This document shows, one piece after another, positions 34,653 to 43,846 of a stretch of DNA of 64,000 bases (the first letter of the stretch is position 1; every line of letters starts with the position of its first letter). Source of the stretch: an uncultured Gammaproteobacteria bacterium (GTDB lineage Bacteria > Pseudomonadota > Gammaproteobacteria > UBA6429 > Thiohalophilaceae); NCBI GenBank assembly GCA_937967995.1, contig CALBTB010000010.1, positions 62,001 through 126,000 of the forward strand. The letters run 5' to 3'. Position numbers and translations under genes: made by a program. A model generated the notes under the pieces. That model was not told the DNA's origin. It saw only the letters and a program-made list of their open reading frames with translations, and did not search any database.

Positions 34653-34733
34653 GCCGGGCAATATCCTGTTAAACTAAACGGTATCCTGTCCGATGTTCCA
34701 CTATAGGCAAATTGATCCCGTTTTTACCTTTTT

Positions 34734-34928
34734 ATGCTAAAGCCGGCATTACAAGATATCGTCGATGCGCTGTGCCAGGATGGCTGCAAGCAGGTCAACA
34801 GCTATATTCGCAGTATTGAATCCGACGAGTTACCCGAATCCATGCGAGACCTCGACAAGGATGAACAGGCCTTAGTCCTCAAGGAACTCAAATCGATCAT
34901 GGCGGTGTACCGCCAGTGTGATATCTAA
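34734..34928 (+). CDS. Small conserved-looking hypothetical protein, 64 aa
   Basis: The 64-residue acidic, helical protein contains the segment CQDGCKQVNSYIRSIES and ends ALVLKELKSIMAVYRQCDI. I have an impression of similar short proteins next to cysQ in other gammaproteobacteria but cannot verify it. It overlaps the convergent cysQ stop by four bases. No clear ribosome-binding site is visible upstream (TTTTTACCTTTTT). Confidence 0.68.
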   Translation: MLKPALQDIVDALCQDGCKQVNSYIRSIESDELPESMRDLDKDEQALVLKELKSIMAVYRQCDI

Positions 34929-35725
34929 AGATAGTCTGACCAGTTTACGCTGCTGTCGCCAAACACAAAGAAATGCGGATTTAACAGGCTTGGCTTGGTG
35001 TTATATGCCAGGTCCTGCATGTTGGTATCCGTCACAAAGCCCCCGGCTTCATGCACGATACAGTGCGCAGCGGCCGTATCCCATTCCGAAGTAGGGCCCA
35101 GTCGTGGATAGATGTCTGCCTTGCCTTCGGCAACCAGGCAGGATTTGAGGGCGCTGCCAACAGCCAGCAGATCATGATCACCCAGGTTCTTCAGGAATCG
35201 CTTCAGGGAATCGCCACGATGTGAACGGCTGCCGGCCACAATGAGCTTTTCATGGCGCTTTTTTTCAACCTGGATTCTGACCGGCTGGTTGTCCTGTTCC
35301 TGCTTGAAGGCACCCATACCAAGAGCGGCATAGTAAGTCACCGAAAGCACCGGTGCGTGCACAACCCCAAGAATGGCTCTGTGGTTCTCAATCAAAGCGA
35401 TGCAAACGGTGAATTCCCCGTTGCGTTTGATAAATTCGCGGGTGCCATCAAGTGGATCCACCAGCCAGTAACATTCCCATCGTGATCTATCTTCAAATGG
35501 AATAGAGGCAGACTCTTCAGATAACAGCGGGTACTCCGGGGCCAGTTCTTCCAGACCATCATCGATGATTGCATGGGCCGCCATGTCCGCTTCGGTGACC
35601 GGTGAGTCGTCTTTTTTCTGAACGATGGAAAAGTCGCGGTTATAGATTTCCATGATCCGATCACCGGCTTTTCTGGCCAGCTCAACGGTACCGGGTAACA
35701 GGGATGCTAAATCAGGTTTGGACAT
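34925..35725 (-). CDS. cysQ: 3'(2'),5'-bisphosphate nucleotidase CysQ
   Basis: CysQ removes the 3'-phosphate from PAP, the by-product of sulfate assimilation. The 266-residue protein is of the inositol-monophosphatase fold with its metal sites: LSEES (69-73), WLVDPLDGTREF (87-98) and SEWDTAAAH (213-221, D216), plus the N-terminal KKDDSPVTEAD. The length fits (E. coli 246). It fits the sulfur theme of the window but is also universal in assimilators. Nearest neighbours are the convergent 64-aa gene and a secreted hypothetical protein. Confidence 0.95.
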   Translation of the reverse strand: MSKPDLASLLPGTVELARKAGDRIMEIYNRDFSIVQKKDDSPVTEADMAAHAIIDDGLEELAPEYPLLSEESASIPFEDRSRWECYWLVDPLDGTREFIKRNGEFTVCIALIENHRAILGVVHAPVLSVTYYAALGMGAFKQEQDNQPVRIQVEKKRHEKLIVAGSRSHRGDSLKRFLKNLGDHDLLAVGSALKSCLVAEGKADIYPRLGPTSEWDTAAAHCIVHEAGGFVTDTNMQDLAYNTKPSLLNPHFFVFGDSSVNWSDYL

Positions 35726-35760
35726 CAGACCGGCATTCTGCCAGTTTTTTTATGGCGATT

Positions 35761-36453
35761 CTAGCGGTAACGAAAGTGAAATTCGGTCTGTAATTTACCT
35801 TCAAAAACCGTATCGAAATGTAACAGTCCCTTGTCCATCTCCACGATTTCAAAGCCGCGCTGGCTGGGTGGTGACACATCTAACAGTTCCAGTTGGGTCT
35901 GGGAAAAATTCAGGTCGAGTGATACTCGTATCGGGTAATAACCATCCAGAAAACGTCGCATGTATGGCCCGTTGCGCAGGCTGTAAGTACCATCCTTGTT
36001 TTGTAACAGGGAATGTGTATCGGCCTGTAAACAGATGACGGCGTTATCCGTAATATTTTCCATCTGAACGCTGTAACCTTCTACCCAGGCTTTTTGTATA
36101 TTTTCCTGACGGGTAATTTTAATATTTTTGACCCGCCCCTCTTTAAAGAGGATTTGTGCAGCGGGCACTTTGTCCATGTTGTGATGACACTGTTCCAGTC
36201 GAATCCAGCCATTGGACAGGCTTTGCGGAGATATGGTCAGGGAATTGTGGTGATGATGTAATGTTGGGTTTCTGTTCTCGCTCAGAAAAACCAGATGGCC
36301 TTCATTGACGTCTTTATAGCGTGGCGGTTCCATGGTGTCGCTGTTGAACCAGCGCTCGAGTTCTTCCTGGCTGATTTCATTACCCTTGAGCGCGGTACTG
36401 TATGGCAACAAAAGGCCAGTCAGTAATGTTCCTGTTATCAGCAAATGTTTCAA
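35761..36453 (-). CDS. Hypothetical exported protein, 230 aa, TTG start
   Basis: I place the start at TTG 36453: GGAGG lies eight bases upstream and the product then begins with a standard signal peptide (KHLLITGTLLTGLLLPYSTA). The open frame upstream to 36510 lacks such signals. The mature protein has a His-run segment (NPTLHHHHNSLTI) followed by ISPQSLSNGWIRLEQCHHNMD, and a C-terminal half rich in beta strands ending in LQTEFHFRYR. The histidines might bind metal. It shows no family I can name. Confidence 0.75.
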   Translation of the reverse strand: MKHLLITGTLLTGLLLPYSTALKGNEISQEELERWFNSDTMEPPRYKDVNEGHLVFLSENRNPTLHHHHNSLTISPQSLSNGWIRLEQCHHNMDKVPAAQILFKEGRVKNIKITRQENIQKAWVEGYSVQMENITDNAVICLQADTHSLLQNKDGTYSLRNGPYMRRFLDGYYPIRVSLDLNFSQTQLELLDVSPPSQRGFEIVEMDKGLLHFDTVFEGKLQTEFHFRYR

Positions 36454-36593
36454 GCTGCCTGCCTCCGGTATCTTCAGCTTGGATAATAGATAGCATAGAC
36501 TATGCCACACTGATGAAGCGATACATTAAGCGTGGCAGGCGCCGCTGATCCCGGTCGTTTCATGTGAAGGGTAAACATGTAAGTGATTGAAAA

Positions 36594-37250
36594 ATGGTAA
36601 ATTGGAACAACATTGAAACCGTATTGCTGGATATGGACGGCACACTGCTCGACCTGTATTTCGATAACTTCTTCTGGCGCGAGCACGTACCCAGGCGTTA
36701 CGCAGAACTGCATTCTACGACGGTAGAGGATGCAAAACGCAAGCTGTTCCCCATTTTCCGCAATAAGGAAGGGACCATTGACTGGTACTGCGTTGACTAC
36801 TGGACCGAAACACTGGGTCTGGACATTGCCATGCTCAAACAGGAAGTGGATCACCTGATTGCCGTACATCCCTACGTTGTCGATTTTCTGGAGCAGCTAA
36901 AACAGCTCGACAAAACCGTGGCCCTGGTCACCAATGCGCATCAAAAGAGTCTGATGTTAAAAATGGATAAAACAGCGCTGCATAATCATATTGAACACAT
37001 TATCTGTGCGCATGATTACGGTATGCCAAAAGAGGATCCGCAGTTCTGGACAAAACTTAACGAAACATTGCCGTTTAACAGAGATTCCACATTGCTGATC
37101 GACGACAGCCTGTCCGTTCTACGATCTGCGCGTAACTACGGGATTAACTACCTGCTGGCGGTTTACGAGCCGGACAGCAAAAACCCGCGACGTGATGTCG
37201 AGGAATTCGAGGCTATCGATAGTTTTCGGCAGATTATGCCTGCGACGTAA
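36594..37250 (+). CDS. yrfG: HAD-family GMP/IMP nucleotidase, YrfG type
   Basis: The 218-residue HAD-IA hydrolase has motif I LLDMDGTLLDL (D13 nucleophile, D15), motif II VALVTNAHQ, the motif III lysine in MPKEDPQFW and motif IV LLIDDSLSVL. The NNFFWREHVP-type cap start (YFDNFFWREHVPRRYAE) is characteristic of YrfG, which dephosphorylates purine mononucleotides. Cytoplasmic, monocistronic, and overlapping the convergent YkgJ-type gene by 17 bases. There is little ribosome-binding sequence. Confidence 0.92.
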   Translation: MVNWNNIETVLLDMDGTLLDLYFDNFFWREHVPRRYAELHSTTVEDAKRKLFPIFRNKEGTIDWYCVDYWTETLGLDIAMLKQEVDHLIAVHPYVVDFLEQLKQLDKTVALVTNAHQKSLMLKMDKTALHNHIEHIICAHDYGMPKEDPQFWTKLNETLPFNRDSTLLIDDSLSVLRSARNYGINYLLAVYEPDSKNPRRDVEEFEAIDSFRQIMPAT

Positions 37251-37656
37251 AACGGGTGTCCCATTTTTTAAAGCGTTTACGGCAGTAATTCAGCAGGGAA
37301 TCATAGCTGTCAAAAAAGAGATCAAAACCCTCTTCTGCAGGCGAATCGAATTCACAGTAATCATTGCTATAGTCACGACACATTTGCGGGCGGGTTTCAT
37401 AAATTCTGCAACGCCCGTCAGATTCCAGAAACTGGCAGGTTGAATAAAAAATCAGAAACCAGCCATCATCGTCCTTGTAGGCCTGAACGCCGGGATGGGC
37501 AAGCTGCCACAATAACGTATCGAATTCTTCGATTGATCGAGGCGTATCAATTGCCTGCGTAACATAGTTACAGCATTTTGCGCCAGTACAAAAACTGCAT
37601 TTGTTGTCGGAAGTAATTTCGACATTAACGGGTATATGGGATTTTTCTTCAAGCAT
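37234..37656 (-). CDS. YkgJ-family cysteine-cluster protein
   Basis: The 140-residue soluble protein has the Fe/Zn-chelating cysteine pattern of the YkgJ (UPF0153) family: CSFCTGAKCCNY near 20-31, then CQFLESDGRCRIYETRPQMC and the final YCEF. Eight or so cysteines are available for metal. Function is unsettled. The end overlaps yrfG, and the start is 60 bases from the divergent histidine kinase gene. Confidence 0.88.
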   Translation of the reverse strand: MLEEKSHIPVNVEITSDNKCSFCTGAKCCNYVTQAIDTPRSIEEFDTLLWQLAHPGVQAYKDDDGWFLIFYSTCQFLESDGRCRIYETRPQMCRDYSNDYCEFDSPAEEGFDLFFDSYDSLLNYCRKRFKKWDTRFTSQA

Positions 37657-37716
37657 GGGTGTACATCATCGTATGGAGTTGGATTACAATAGCGGCATAG
37701 ATTAACAGGTATAAAA

Positions 37717-39783
37717 ATGAAAATAAACTTTGCTGAAGTGAAGGCCAGTCCGGAATTTACCTCATCCATCATTCGGTATGGATTCTGGATACTAACGTCG
37801 GTATTTATCGGCCTGGCCATGATGACCGGCTATTACGAACCGCTCTGGGAATTCTATATTTATTTTTCAGCCACGTTTTTCATTTACACGACGCTGGTTT
37901 TTATCAGCATCCTGATTAAGCCACGAATTCCAATAAGACCGTATCTGACTATTCCGTTTGACGTGGCCGCCATCAGTATATCGATGTTGTTTACAGACGA
38001 TGGTCCCTTTAGTCCGTTCTTCCTTTTCTATGCCTGGTACTTTGTCAGTTACAGCCTTCGCTATGGACGCGGACCTCTCGCCGCGGCCACGTTTGTGAGT
38101 GTCATCGCTTTTTGTATTGTACTTTATCTGACGGATGGCTGGTATTCGCACGTTTATGATGTCGTCGCCTATCTTATTTTTCTGATGATCATGCCGCTGT
38201 ATCTCGACTTGCTGCTGCGTAAACTTAACAGGGCACGCGATGAGGCGAATCATGCTAACCAGGCCAAGAGTGATTTTCTGGCAGCGATGAGTCATGAAAT
38301 TCGTACACCCATGAGTGGAATTGTTGGTGTGACAAGCCTGCTCGAAAAAACCAGCCTCAATGAAGAACAACGGGAATATGTATCGGCGTTGCAGGAATCT
38401 TCGATGGCATTGAACGCGCTTATCGATGATGTACTTGACCTGTCCAAGATAGAAGCCGGTAAATACACACTGGAGACAGAACAATTTAACCTGCCCAAGA
38501 CGCTGTTTGGTGTAGCACAGATGTTTACTGCCAGTGCCAATGCCAAGGGAATTGAGTTGCTGCTGGATTATGCGCCCGAGTTGCCCGACTATGTTTATGG
38601 TGACGGAAAACGGCTCAGACAGATTGTGCTGAACCTTGTCAGTAATGCCATCAAGTTTACTAACGAGGGAGAAGTGGTGATTCGGGCCAGCAAATCCAGC
38701 CGTCATGCTGCCGAAGGCCAGATGTATTTTCGAATCGAGGTGCAGGATACCGGGCCGGGTCTGAGTGATGATGAAATTCGCCGTATTTTCGATCCGTTTT
38801 ACCAGGTCAGTGAGCGTCAGCAATCAAACCATACCCAATCCGGCACGGGACTGGGGACAACGATCTCGGCTAACCTGGTTGAACTGATGAACGGTAAGAT
38901 TGGAGTCAAGAGTCAGCTCGGCAAAGGCAGTACTTTCTGGTTCGAGATTCCCTGGCGTTGTGAAATGCCCCAGTTACCGGATGTGCGAATTCCTGAAGAT
39001 CAGCCGGTGGTTTTATTTGAATCGCATAAAACCAATCGCGTTATTCTGGAAAGTTACTGCAAGGCGATGGACTGGTCATATAAAGTGGTAAGCGATCAGG
39101 CGGATATGGAAAAACAGATCAAGGCTTACCTGCAAAAGGATAAACGTCCAATCGTCGTGCTCAGTGAACTGGGCTGCGGGGATCACTGTGCAGAACTGGC
39201 GCAGCAAATACGATCATCGCATGGTGATCTTAAAATCTGCAAGCTTCTGCATTTGTCCAGCCTGAGTAATATCGAAGCAGCAGAAAAATCGCTTTACGAC
39301 TATCTGTTGCCGTTACCGCTAACACCGCACCGTTTACGTAAGGTGCTGTTGACCATTGCCGGTCTTGAGTCCGGCGATGAGCTACAGGACAGTAGCATGG
39401 CGACGACGACGATTTCCCGCTTCCTGAATGTCCTGGTTGCCGAAGACAGTCCCATCAATGCCAAAGTCATCACTACTTTTCTTGAACAGGACGGTCACCG
39501 CGTAACACATGTGGAAAACGGTCGACTCGCTGTCGAGAAACTGTCGGGCAGTACCTATGACGTTGTTTTTATGGATATGCGCATGCCGGACATGGATGGT
39601 CTCGAAGCCACCCGAACCTGGCGCGAGAAGGAACTGGACGATCAGCATGTGCCGATTGTGGCGTTAACCGCCAATGCGACAACAGAAGATAAAAATAACT
39701 GCCTGTCAGCCGGTATGGATGATTTTTTAAGTAAGCCGGTCAGTCAGGACAAACTGCGGGAAATTATCAGACAGATAGCCTGA
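37717..39783 (+). CDS. Hybrid sensor histidine kinase/response regulator, RpfC-like architecture
   Basis: The 688-residue protein begins with five membrane helices (residues ~20-165) and almost no periplasmic domain, as in the DSF sensor RpfC. HisKA follows with SDFLAAMSHEIRTPMSG (H193), HATPase_c with an N box (LVSNAIKFTNEG) and glycine boxes (DTGPGLS, SGTGLGTTIS). A degenerate receiver-like stretch at ~430-550 (VVLFES..., VVLSEL) comes before a true C-terminal receiver (~569-688) with phospho-acceptor D620 in FMDMRMPDMDG. Unlike RpfC no Hpt domain is present, so the phosphorelay partner must be elsewhere. The dtd stop overlaps its end. Confidence 0.93.
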   Translation: MKINFAEVKASPEFTSSIIRYGFWILTSVFIGLAMMTGYYEPLWEFYIYFSATFFIYTTLVFISILIKPRIPIRPYLTIPFDVAAISISMLFTDDGPFSPFFLFYAWYFVSYSLRYGRGPLAAATFVSVIAFCIVLYLTDGWYSHVYDVVAYLIFLMIMPLYLDLLLRKLNRARDEANHANQAKSDFLAAMSHEIRTPMSGIVGVTSLLEKTSLNEEQREYVSALQESSMALNALIDDVLDLSKIEAGKYTLETEQFNLPKTLFGVAQMFTASANAKGIELLLDYAPELPDYVYGDGKRLRQIVLNLVSNAIKFTNEGEVVIRASKSSRHAAEGQMYFRIEVQDTGPGLSDDEIRRIFDPFYQVSERQQSNHTQSGTGLGTTISANLVELMNGKIGVKSQLGKGSTFWFEIPWRCEMPQLPDVRIPEDQPVVLFESHKTNRVILESYCKAMDWSYKVVSDQADMEKQIKAYLQKDKRPIVVLSELGCGDHCAELAQQIRSSHGDLKICKLLHLSSLSNIEAAEKSLYDYLLPLPLTPHRLRKVLLTIAGLESGDELQDSSMATTTISRFLNVLVAEDSPINAKVITTFLEQDGHRVTHVENGRLAVEKLSGSTYDVVFMDMRMPDMDGLEATRTWREKELDDQHVPIVALTANATTEDKNNCLSAGMDDFLSKPVSQDKLREIIRQIA

Positions 39784-40204
39784 AGGTGACAGGCCCGTCG
39801 TTGATCAGGCTGACCTGCATGTTGGCACCGAACTGGCCTGTTTCAACCTGATCATACGTCTGGCGGGTTTTCTCGACCAGGTACTCAAATAACTGTTTTC
39901 CCTTCTCAGGTGATGCCGCGCTGGAAAAACCGGGTCGCATGCCACTGCTGGTATCGGCTGCCAGCGTAAATTGTGGGACCAGTAACACGCCACCTTCAAT
40001 ATTCATGACGCTCAGGTTCATTTTATCCTGATCATCTGCAAATACACGATAACCCAGAAAACGCTCTACAAGACGATCGGCACTGGCCTGTGTGTCATCT
40101 TTTTCCACGCCAATCAAAATCAGCAGGCCTTTACCGATTCGGCCAACACATTTTTGCTTAACATCAACGCGGGCTTCAGTGACGCGTTGCAGTAATGCAA
40201 TCAA
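39767..40204 (-). CDS. dtd: D-aminoacyl-tRNA deacylase
   Basis: Dtd hydrolyses D-amino acids from mischarged tRNA. The 145-residue protein has the active-site blocks SSGMRPGFSSAAS and NDGPVTFRLSV (the canonical GP-cisPro motif) and starts IALLQRVTEARVDV like its homologues. The start is TTG at 40204, sharing TTGA with the stop of pip, so translation is coupled. Third gene of the operon 41721-39767. Confidence 0.95.
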   Translation of the reverse strand: MIALLQRVTEARVDVKQKCVGRIGKGLLILIGVEKDDTQASADRLVERFLGYRVFADDQDKMNLSVMNIEGGVLLVPQFTLAADTSSGMRPGFSSAASPEKGKQLFEYLVEKTRQTYDQVETGQFGANMQVSLINDGPVTFRLSV

Positions 40205-41154
40205 CGCGTCAGCTCCCGGGCAAAATCATCAGTGGCTTTCACCAGCTCTGACACGATACCCGGCTCGGAGGCTGCATGACCGGCATCGGGAATGATGCGC
40301 AGTTGTGAATCCGGCCAGGCCTGGTGTAATTGCCAGGCACTTTCCATCGGGCAGATGATGTCATATCGGCCCTGCACGATAACACCGGGAATACCAGCAA
40401 GTTTGTCAACGTTGTCCAGTAACTGGTTTTCCTGCATGAATGAATTGTGTTTGAAGTAATGACACTCGATACGCGCCAGGCTCAGGGCCGTGTGGGCATG
40501 GCCAAAGTGATCAATGATGCGCTGACTGCTTTTTAAGGTTGCGGTACGTCCTTCCCACAGTGACCAGGCCTTCGCCGCCTGCATGCGGGTAAACTCATCC
40601 TCACTGGTCAGTCGCTGGTAATACGCCGACACCATGTCATGGCGTTCTGCCGGTGGAATCGGTTCTAGAAATTTTTGCCATACATCCGGAAAGATGCGGC
40701 TGGCGCCTTCCTGGTAAAACCAGTCTATTTCCCGCTGCCGACATAAAAAGATTCCGCGTAGCACCAGAGCCGTTACACGATCCGGGTGTGCCTGCGCATA
40801 CGCCAGTGCCAGCGTTGAACCCCATGAGCCACCAAACACCAGCCACTTTTCTATATTCAACTTTTGCCGAAGCGACTCCATGTCCGCCACCAGGTCGGCC
40901 GTGGTGTTGTGATTCAATTCAGCATGCGGTGTGGAACGGCCGGCGCCACGTTGATCGAAAAGAATAATGCGATATTTCTCGGGATTAAAAAACTGTCGAT
41001 GATAGTCTTCACAACCGGCACCCGGACCACCATGCAGGAAAACGGCGGGCAGGCCATTCGCACTGCCACATTCCTCCACATAGAGTTTATGTGGAGGCGT
41101 GACGGTGAGTTCGAACTGGTTGTAGGGCGTGATTGGTGGGTAAAGTACGTGCAC
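40201..41154 (-). CDS. pip: Proline iminopeptidase
   Basis: Pip is a cytoplasmic alpha/beta hydrolase that removes N-terminal proline. The 317-residue protein shows the oxyanion segment HGGPGAG, the FDQRGAGRSTPH loop, the nucleophile in GGSWGSTLAL (S110), and the EGR/catalytic Asp-His C-terminal regions (QGRYDIICP, DAGHAASEP). The length is typical (E. coli-type and Xanthomonas Pip about 313-317). GTG 41154 is the start; no clear ribosome-binding site, but it lies 12 bases after the preceding gene. Confidence 0.94.
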   Translation of the reverse strand: MHVLYPPITPYNQFELTVTPPHKLYVEECGSANGLPAVFLHGGPGAGCEDYHRQFFNPEKYRIILFDQRGAGRSTPHAELNHNTTADLVADMESLRQKLNIEKWLVFGGSWGSTLALAYAQAHPDRVTALVLRGIFLCRQREIDWFYQEGASRIFPDVWQKFLEPIPPAERHDMVSAYYQRLTSEDEFTRMQAAKAWSLWEGRTATLKSSQRIIDHFGHAHTALSLARIECHYFKHNSFMQENQLLDNVDKLAGIPGVIVQGRYDIICPMESAWQLHQAWPDSQLRIIPDAGHAASEPGIVSELVKATDDFARELTR

Positions 41155-41166
41155 TCAGTAATTCAT

Positions 41167-41721
41167 TTAGTCACGTACGAATTCACCGCGGAAGCCGATA
41201 ATTGCCGCGATACCAATCAGTAACAGCCCGGCCAGAATCAACCACGGACCAACACCGGCCTGAAGAATGGTGAATGCCCATGCAAAACCAAAGCTGGACA
41301 GGTATATCGAACCGGAGTGCAGAATCGCGCCCAGAATAAACAGCCAGCTGATGATCTGTTTGAAGATTTTGGCAACGGCAATGAAACACAAAGCCAGTCC
41401 GGCGATCACGTTCAGCACTGACTCCAGGTTTCCATGTGCATGGGCGGTGCGTGTAAAGCCGATATCCGCCCGAACGTTGGCCAGTTTATTCAGTGCCAGT
41501 ATGCCGTCGGTATTGGCCTTGGCGATCTGTTCCGGCGTGAGTGGTTCGAGTTCTTCCTCAAAGTTATTGGTCTTGAGTGATTGCAGACGTCCAACGTCTT
41601 TTTGTTTCTCCAGCATGGCACCCTGTTCATCAGGGAGTTTGTTTATCACCATGTATGGACCAAGAGCGGCTGTGGCAACCAGATAGAGAAAACCAAAAAT
41701 GATATTTTTTTTACCGATCAT
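41167..41721 (-). CDS. Hypothetical membrane protein, 184 aa
   Basis: AGGAGG precedes the ATG closely. The product has an N-terminal membrane helix (NIIFGFLYLVATAALGPYM), a charged middle region of about 75 residues (DEQGAMLEKQKDVGRLQSL...), and three C-terminal helices (LNVIAGLALCFIAVAKIF, WLFILGAILHSGSIYLSS, GVGPWLILAGLLLIGIAAII). First gene of the operon with pip and dtd. I recognise no family. Confidence 0.8.
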   Translation of the reverse strand: MIGKKNIIFGFLYLVATAALGPYMVINKLPDEQGAMLEKQKDVGRLQSLKTNNFEEELEPLTPEQIAKANTDGILALNKLANVRADIGFTRTAHAHGNLESVLNVIAGLALCFIAVAKIFKQIISWLFILGAILHSGSIYLSSFGFAWAFTILQAGVGPWLILAGLLLIGIAAIIGFRGEFVRD

Positions 41722-41774
41722 ACATTCCTCCTGATACTTATTATCCCGCGATATGGTACCACCGGGTATGATTG

Positions 41775-42479
41775 TTATTTGGGAACGTCTTCCTTGTCCA
41801 CCTGTTCCAGGCGATAACCCTGATGATAGATGGCACTCAGGCGCCAGCCGTTTTCAGGGTTGAGTCCCAGTTTTTTGCGAATTCGGCTGATATGGGTGTC
41901 GACGGTCCGCGTGGTAAATTCGGAACCGTGGCCCCACACGGATGACAGGATATGACCACGTGACAACAGGCGTCCAAGATTTCGGAACATAAACGCAACC
42001 AGCTCGAATTCCTTTTGTGTGAGCTTGACCGGTTCGTTGTCTTTTAACAGTGTGTGGGATTTAAGGTTGATGCGATAAGGTGCACATTCAAGAATGTCGT
42101 TAACGGCCGTGCTGTTTTGTGTGCGGCGTGTCACCGCTGATATGCGTGCCAGTAATTCCTTCTGCCTTACCGGCTTGGTGATGTAATCATCCGCGCCCTG
42201 GTTGAGAATCTTGGCGATATCTTCTTCACTGTCACGCTGGGTTACAAAAATTACCGGCGTATCATTCTCTGATTGTTCCGTCAGCCATTCCAGGACCTGC
42301 TCGCCGTCAAAGTCAGGCATTACCCAGTCCAGAATATAAAGATCAAAGCTTTCTTTACGCAGTGCAGCAGTAAATTCCCGTCCGTTGGGAAAGTGCACGA
42401 CATCATAATCCTTCTCCATCATCCACAGTTTCATAGCCTGAGCGAGATGGATGTCATCATCAACTAGTGCAATTCGCAA
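41775..42479 (-). CDS. OmpR/PhoB-family response regulator
   Basis: The 234-residue protein has a receiver domain with the acidic pocket VDDD at 6-9, phospho-acceptor D51 in YILDWVMPDFDGE, and K102 in DDYITKPVR. A C-terminal winged helix (LTQKEFELVAFMFRNLGRLLSR, then TRTVDTHISRIRKKLGL) binds DNA. The start is TTG at 42479 with GGGGGT upstream. There is no adjacent kinase in the same operon; the hybrid kinase at 37717 is a candidate partner only by proximity. The convergent or neighbouring genes give no clue to its target. Confidence 0.93.
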   Translation of the reverse strand: MRIALVDDDIHLAQAMKLWMMEKDYDVVHFPNGREFTAALRKESFDLYILDWVMPDFDGEQVLEWLTEQSENDTPVIFVTQRDSEEDIAKILNQGADDYITKPVRQKELLARISAVTRRTQNSTAVNDILECAPYRINLKSHTLLKDNEPVKLTQKEFELVAFMFRNLGRLLSRGHILSSVWGHGSEFTTRTVDTHISRIRKKLGLNPENGWRLSAIYHQGYRLEQVDKEDVPK

Positions 42480-42646
42480 GATGACCCCCGTTTTGCGATA
42501 TTGAGTACCACGACAATCTGAGATGCTTCAATAGCTTAGTGTCTATTATTAAAGCAGCGCTATTCTGACACAGGCATGGCATTTGTGCCATTTCAAATCC
42601 ATCACTGCTTGCACGTTGATAGTGCAATGCAGCATTCATAGTAAGG

Positions 42647-43783
42647 TTAAAGCAGAAAGGTTTCCAGCATATCCCGCTCCTGCATGGCATCGGTGTAGCC
42701 CAGACGAATCAGTTCGCGACAGTAGCCCCGTTCAAATAACAGATAGCTGGCGAGTCCCGAGCCCTGTTGATGCATGGCGCCGATTCCCTTGAGTAGATAG
42801 CGAATGGTGCGCGGTAATTCATGCACATAATCCTGGGCCAGTTCGCCGATATCCAGGCTGGGTGCCAGCACAAAGGCTTCGACCTTGCGCAACGGTAATT
42901 CACTTTTCCGCAGGCGCCGGGTCGGAATCACGTCCACGGTTTTATTGATTCGTTCCAGACGTTCGAGATCTGCCTCCAGCGAATCCAGGAAAATACTGTC
43001 CAGTATATGACCGGCAATCTGTGCAAAGCTGGGGTAGGTGCTGTTCTGTTTTCGTTCCCGGCTTTGTTCGTCGTCACGTTGGTTACCAATCACCAGAATA
43101 CGATCAGAACCCAGGTGTAACGCGGCACTCAATGGTGCCATCTGACGCATTGAACCATCACCAAAATATTCACGATGTAATTTGACCGCTTCAAACAGAA
43201 AGGGGATCGCTGAGGAAGCCATCAGGTGATCAATACCGATTTGACTGCGACTGCCGCAACGACGAACACGCGACCAGGGAATGATATCCGGATCGCCCTG
43301 ATAGAATGTGATTGACTGCCCGGATGTATAACCGGACGCGGTGAGACTGACTGCATGCAGATGACCTGCATGGATGACTTTTTCAATGCGCTCGAAATCG
43401 AGTCGTTTGGATAACAGGGTTTTAAGGGGTTTGCGGTTTAGCAGCGCAACCGGGTTGTTTTTACCCAGACCACCAAGCATAAAAGCCGCCAGCCAGCGAC
43501 TGGCCGTCATGACAATGTGTTTTACGTCGGAATGAAATACCTGTTCGACATGAAAATTACCCCAGACACGTAACATCTGTGCGACCGCATGATTGTAGTC
43601 ATCGGCCATTGTGGCCAGTGAAGCCGCGTTGATGGCACCCGCGGATGTTCCGCAAATAATCTGAAATGGCGAAGGCTGTCCCTTGGGGCATAACTCCGCA
43701 ACGGCCTTGAGCACACCAATCTGATAGGCGGCGCGCGCACCACCACCCATCATTACCAAACCGCGCTTAATTTGTTTTGCCAC
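42647..43783 (-). CDS. Patatin-like phospholipase
   Basis: The 378-residue protein starts from GTG 43783 with AAGGAC upstream. It has the patatin oxyanion glycine run MMGGGARAAYQIGVL (11-25), the nucleophile elbow GTSAGA (S47) and the catalytic aspartate in FGDGSMRQ. It should act as a Ser-Asp dyad lipid acyl hydrolase, possibly at the membrane. No secretion signal is present. The neighbour 43847-44725 is an alpha/beta hydrolase in the same direction after a 63-base gap. Confidence 0.92.
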   Translation of the reverse strand: MAKQIKRGLVMMGGGARAAYQIGVLKAVAELCPKGQPSPFQIICGTSAGAINAASLATMADDYNHAVAQMLRVWGNFHVEQVFHSDVKHIVMTASRWLAAFMLGGLGKNNPVALLNRKPLKTLLSKRLDFERIEKVIHAGHLHAVSLTASGYTSGQSITFYQGDPDIIPWSRVRRCGSRSQIGIDHLMASSAIPFLFEAVKLHREYFGDGSMRQMAPLSAALHLGSDRILVIGNQRDDEQSRERKQNSTYPSFAQIAGHILDSIFLDSLEADLERLERINKTVDVIPTRRLRKSELPLRKVEAFVLAPSLDIGELAQDYVHELPRTIRYLLKGIGAMHQQGSGLASYLLFERGYCRELIRLGYTDAMQERDMLETFLL

Positions 43784-43846
43784 GCTGGCGAGTCCTTCTG
43801 CTCATGTCGTTTTTATTAATATGCTTATTAATATAGACTGCTTTGC

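Noticed and set aside
37867..38823. Long antisense open frame (318 codons) across the histidine kinase gene
   Set aside because: It is a shadow of the strongly supported kinase frame and has no recognisable domain or start signal.
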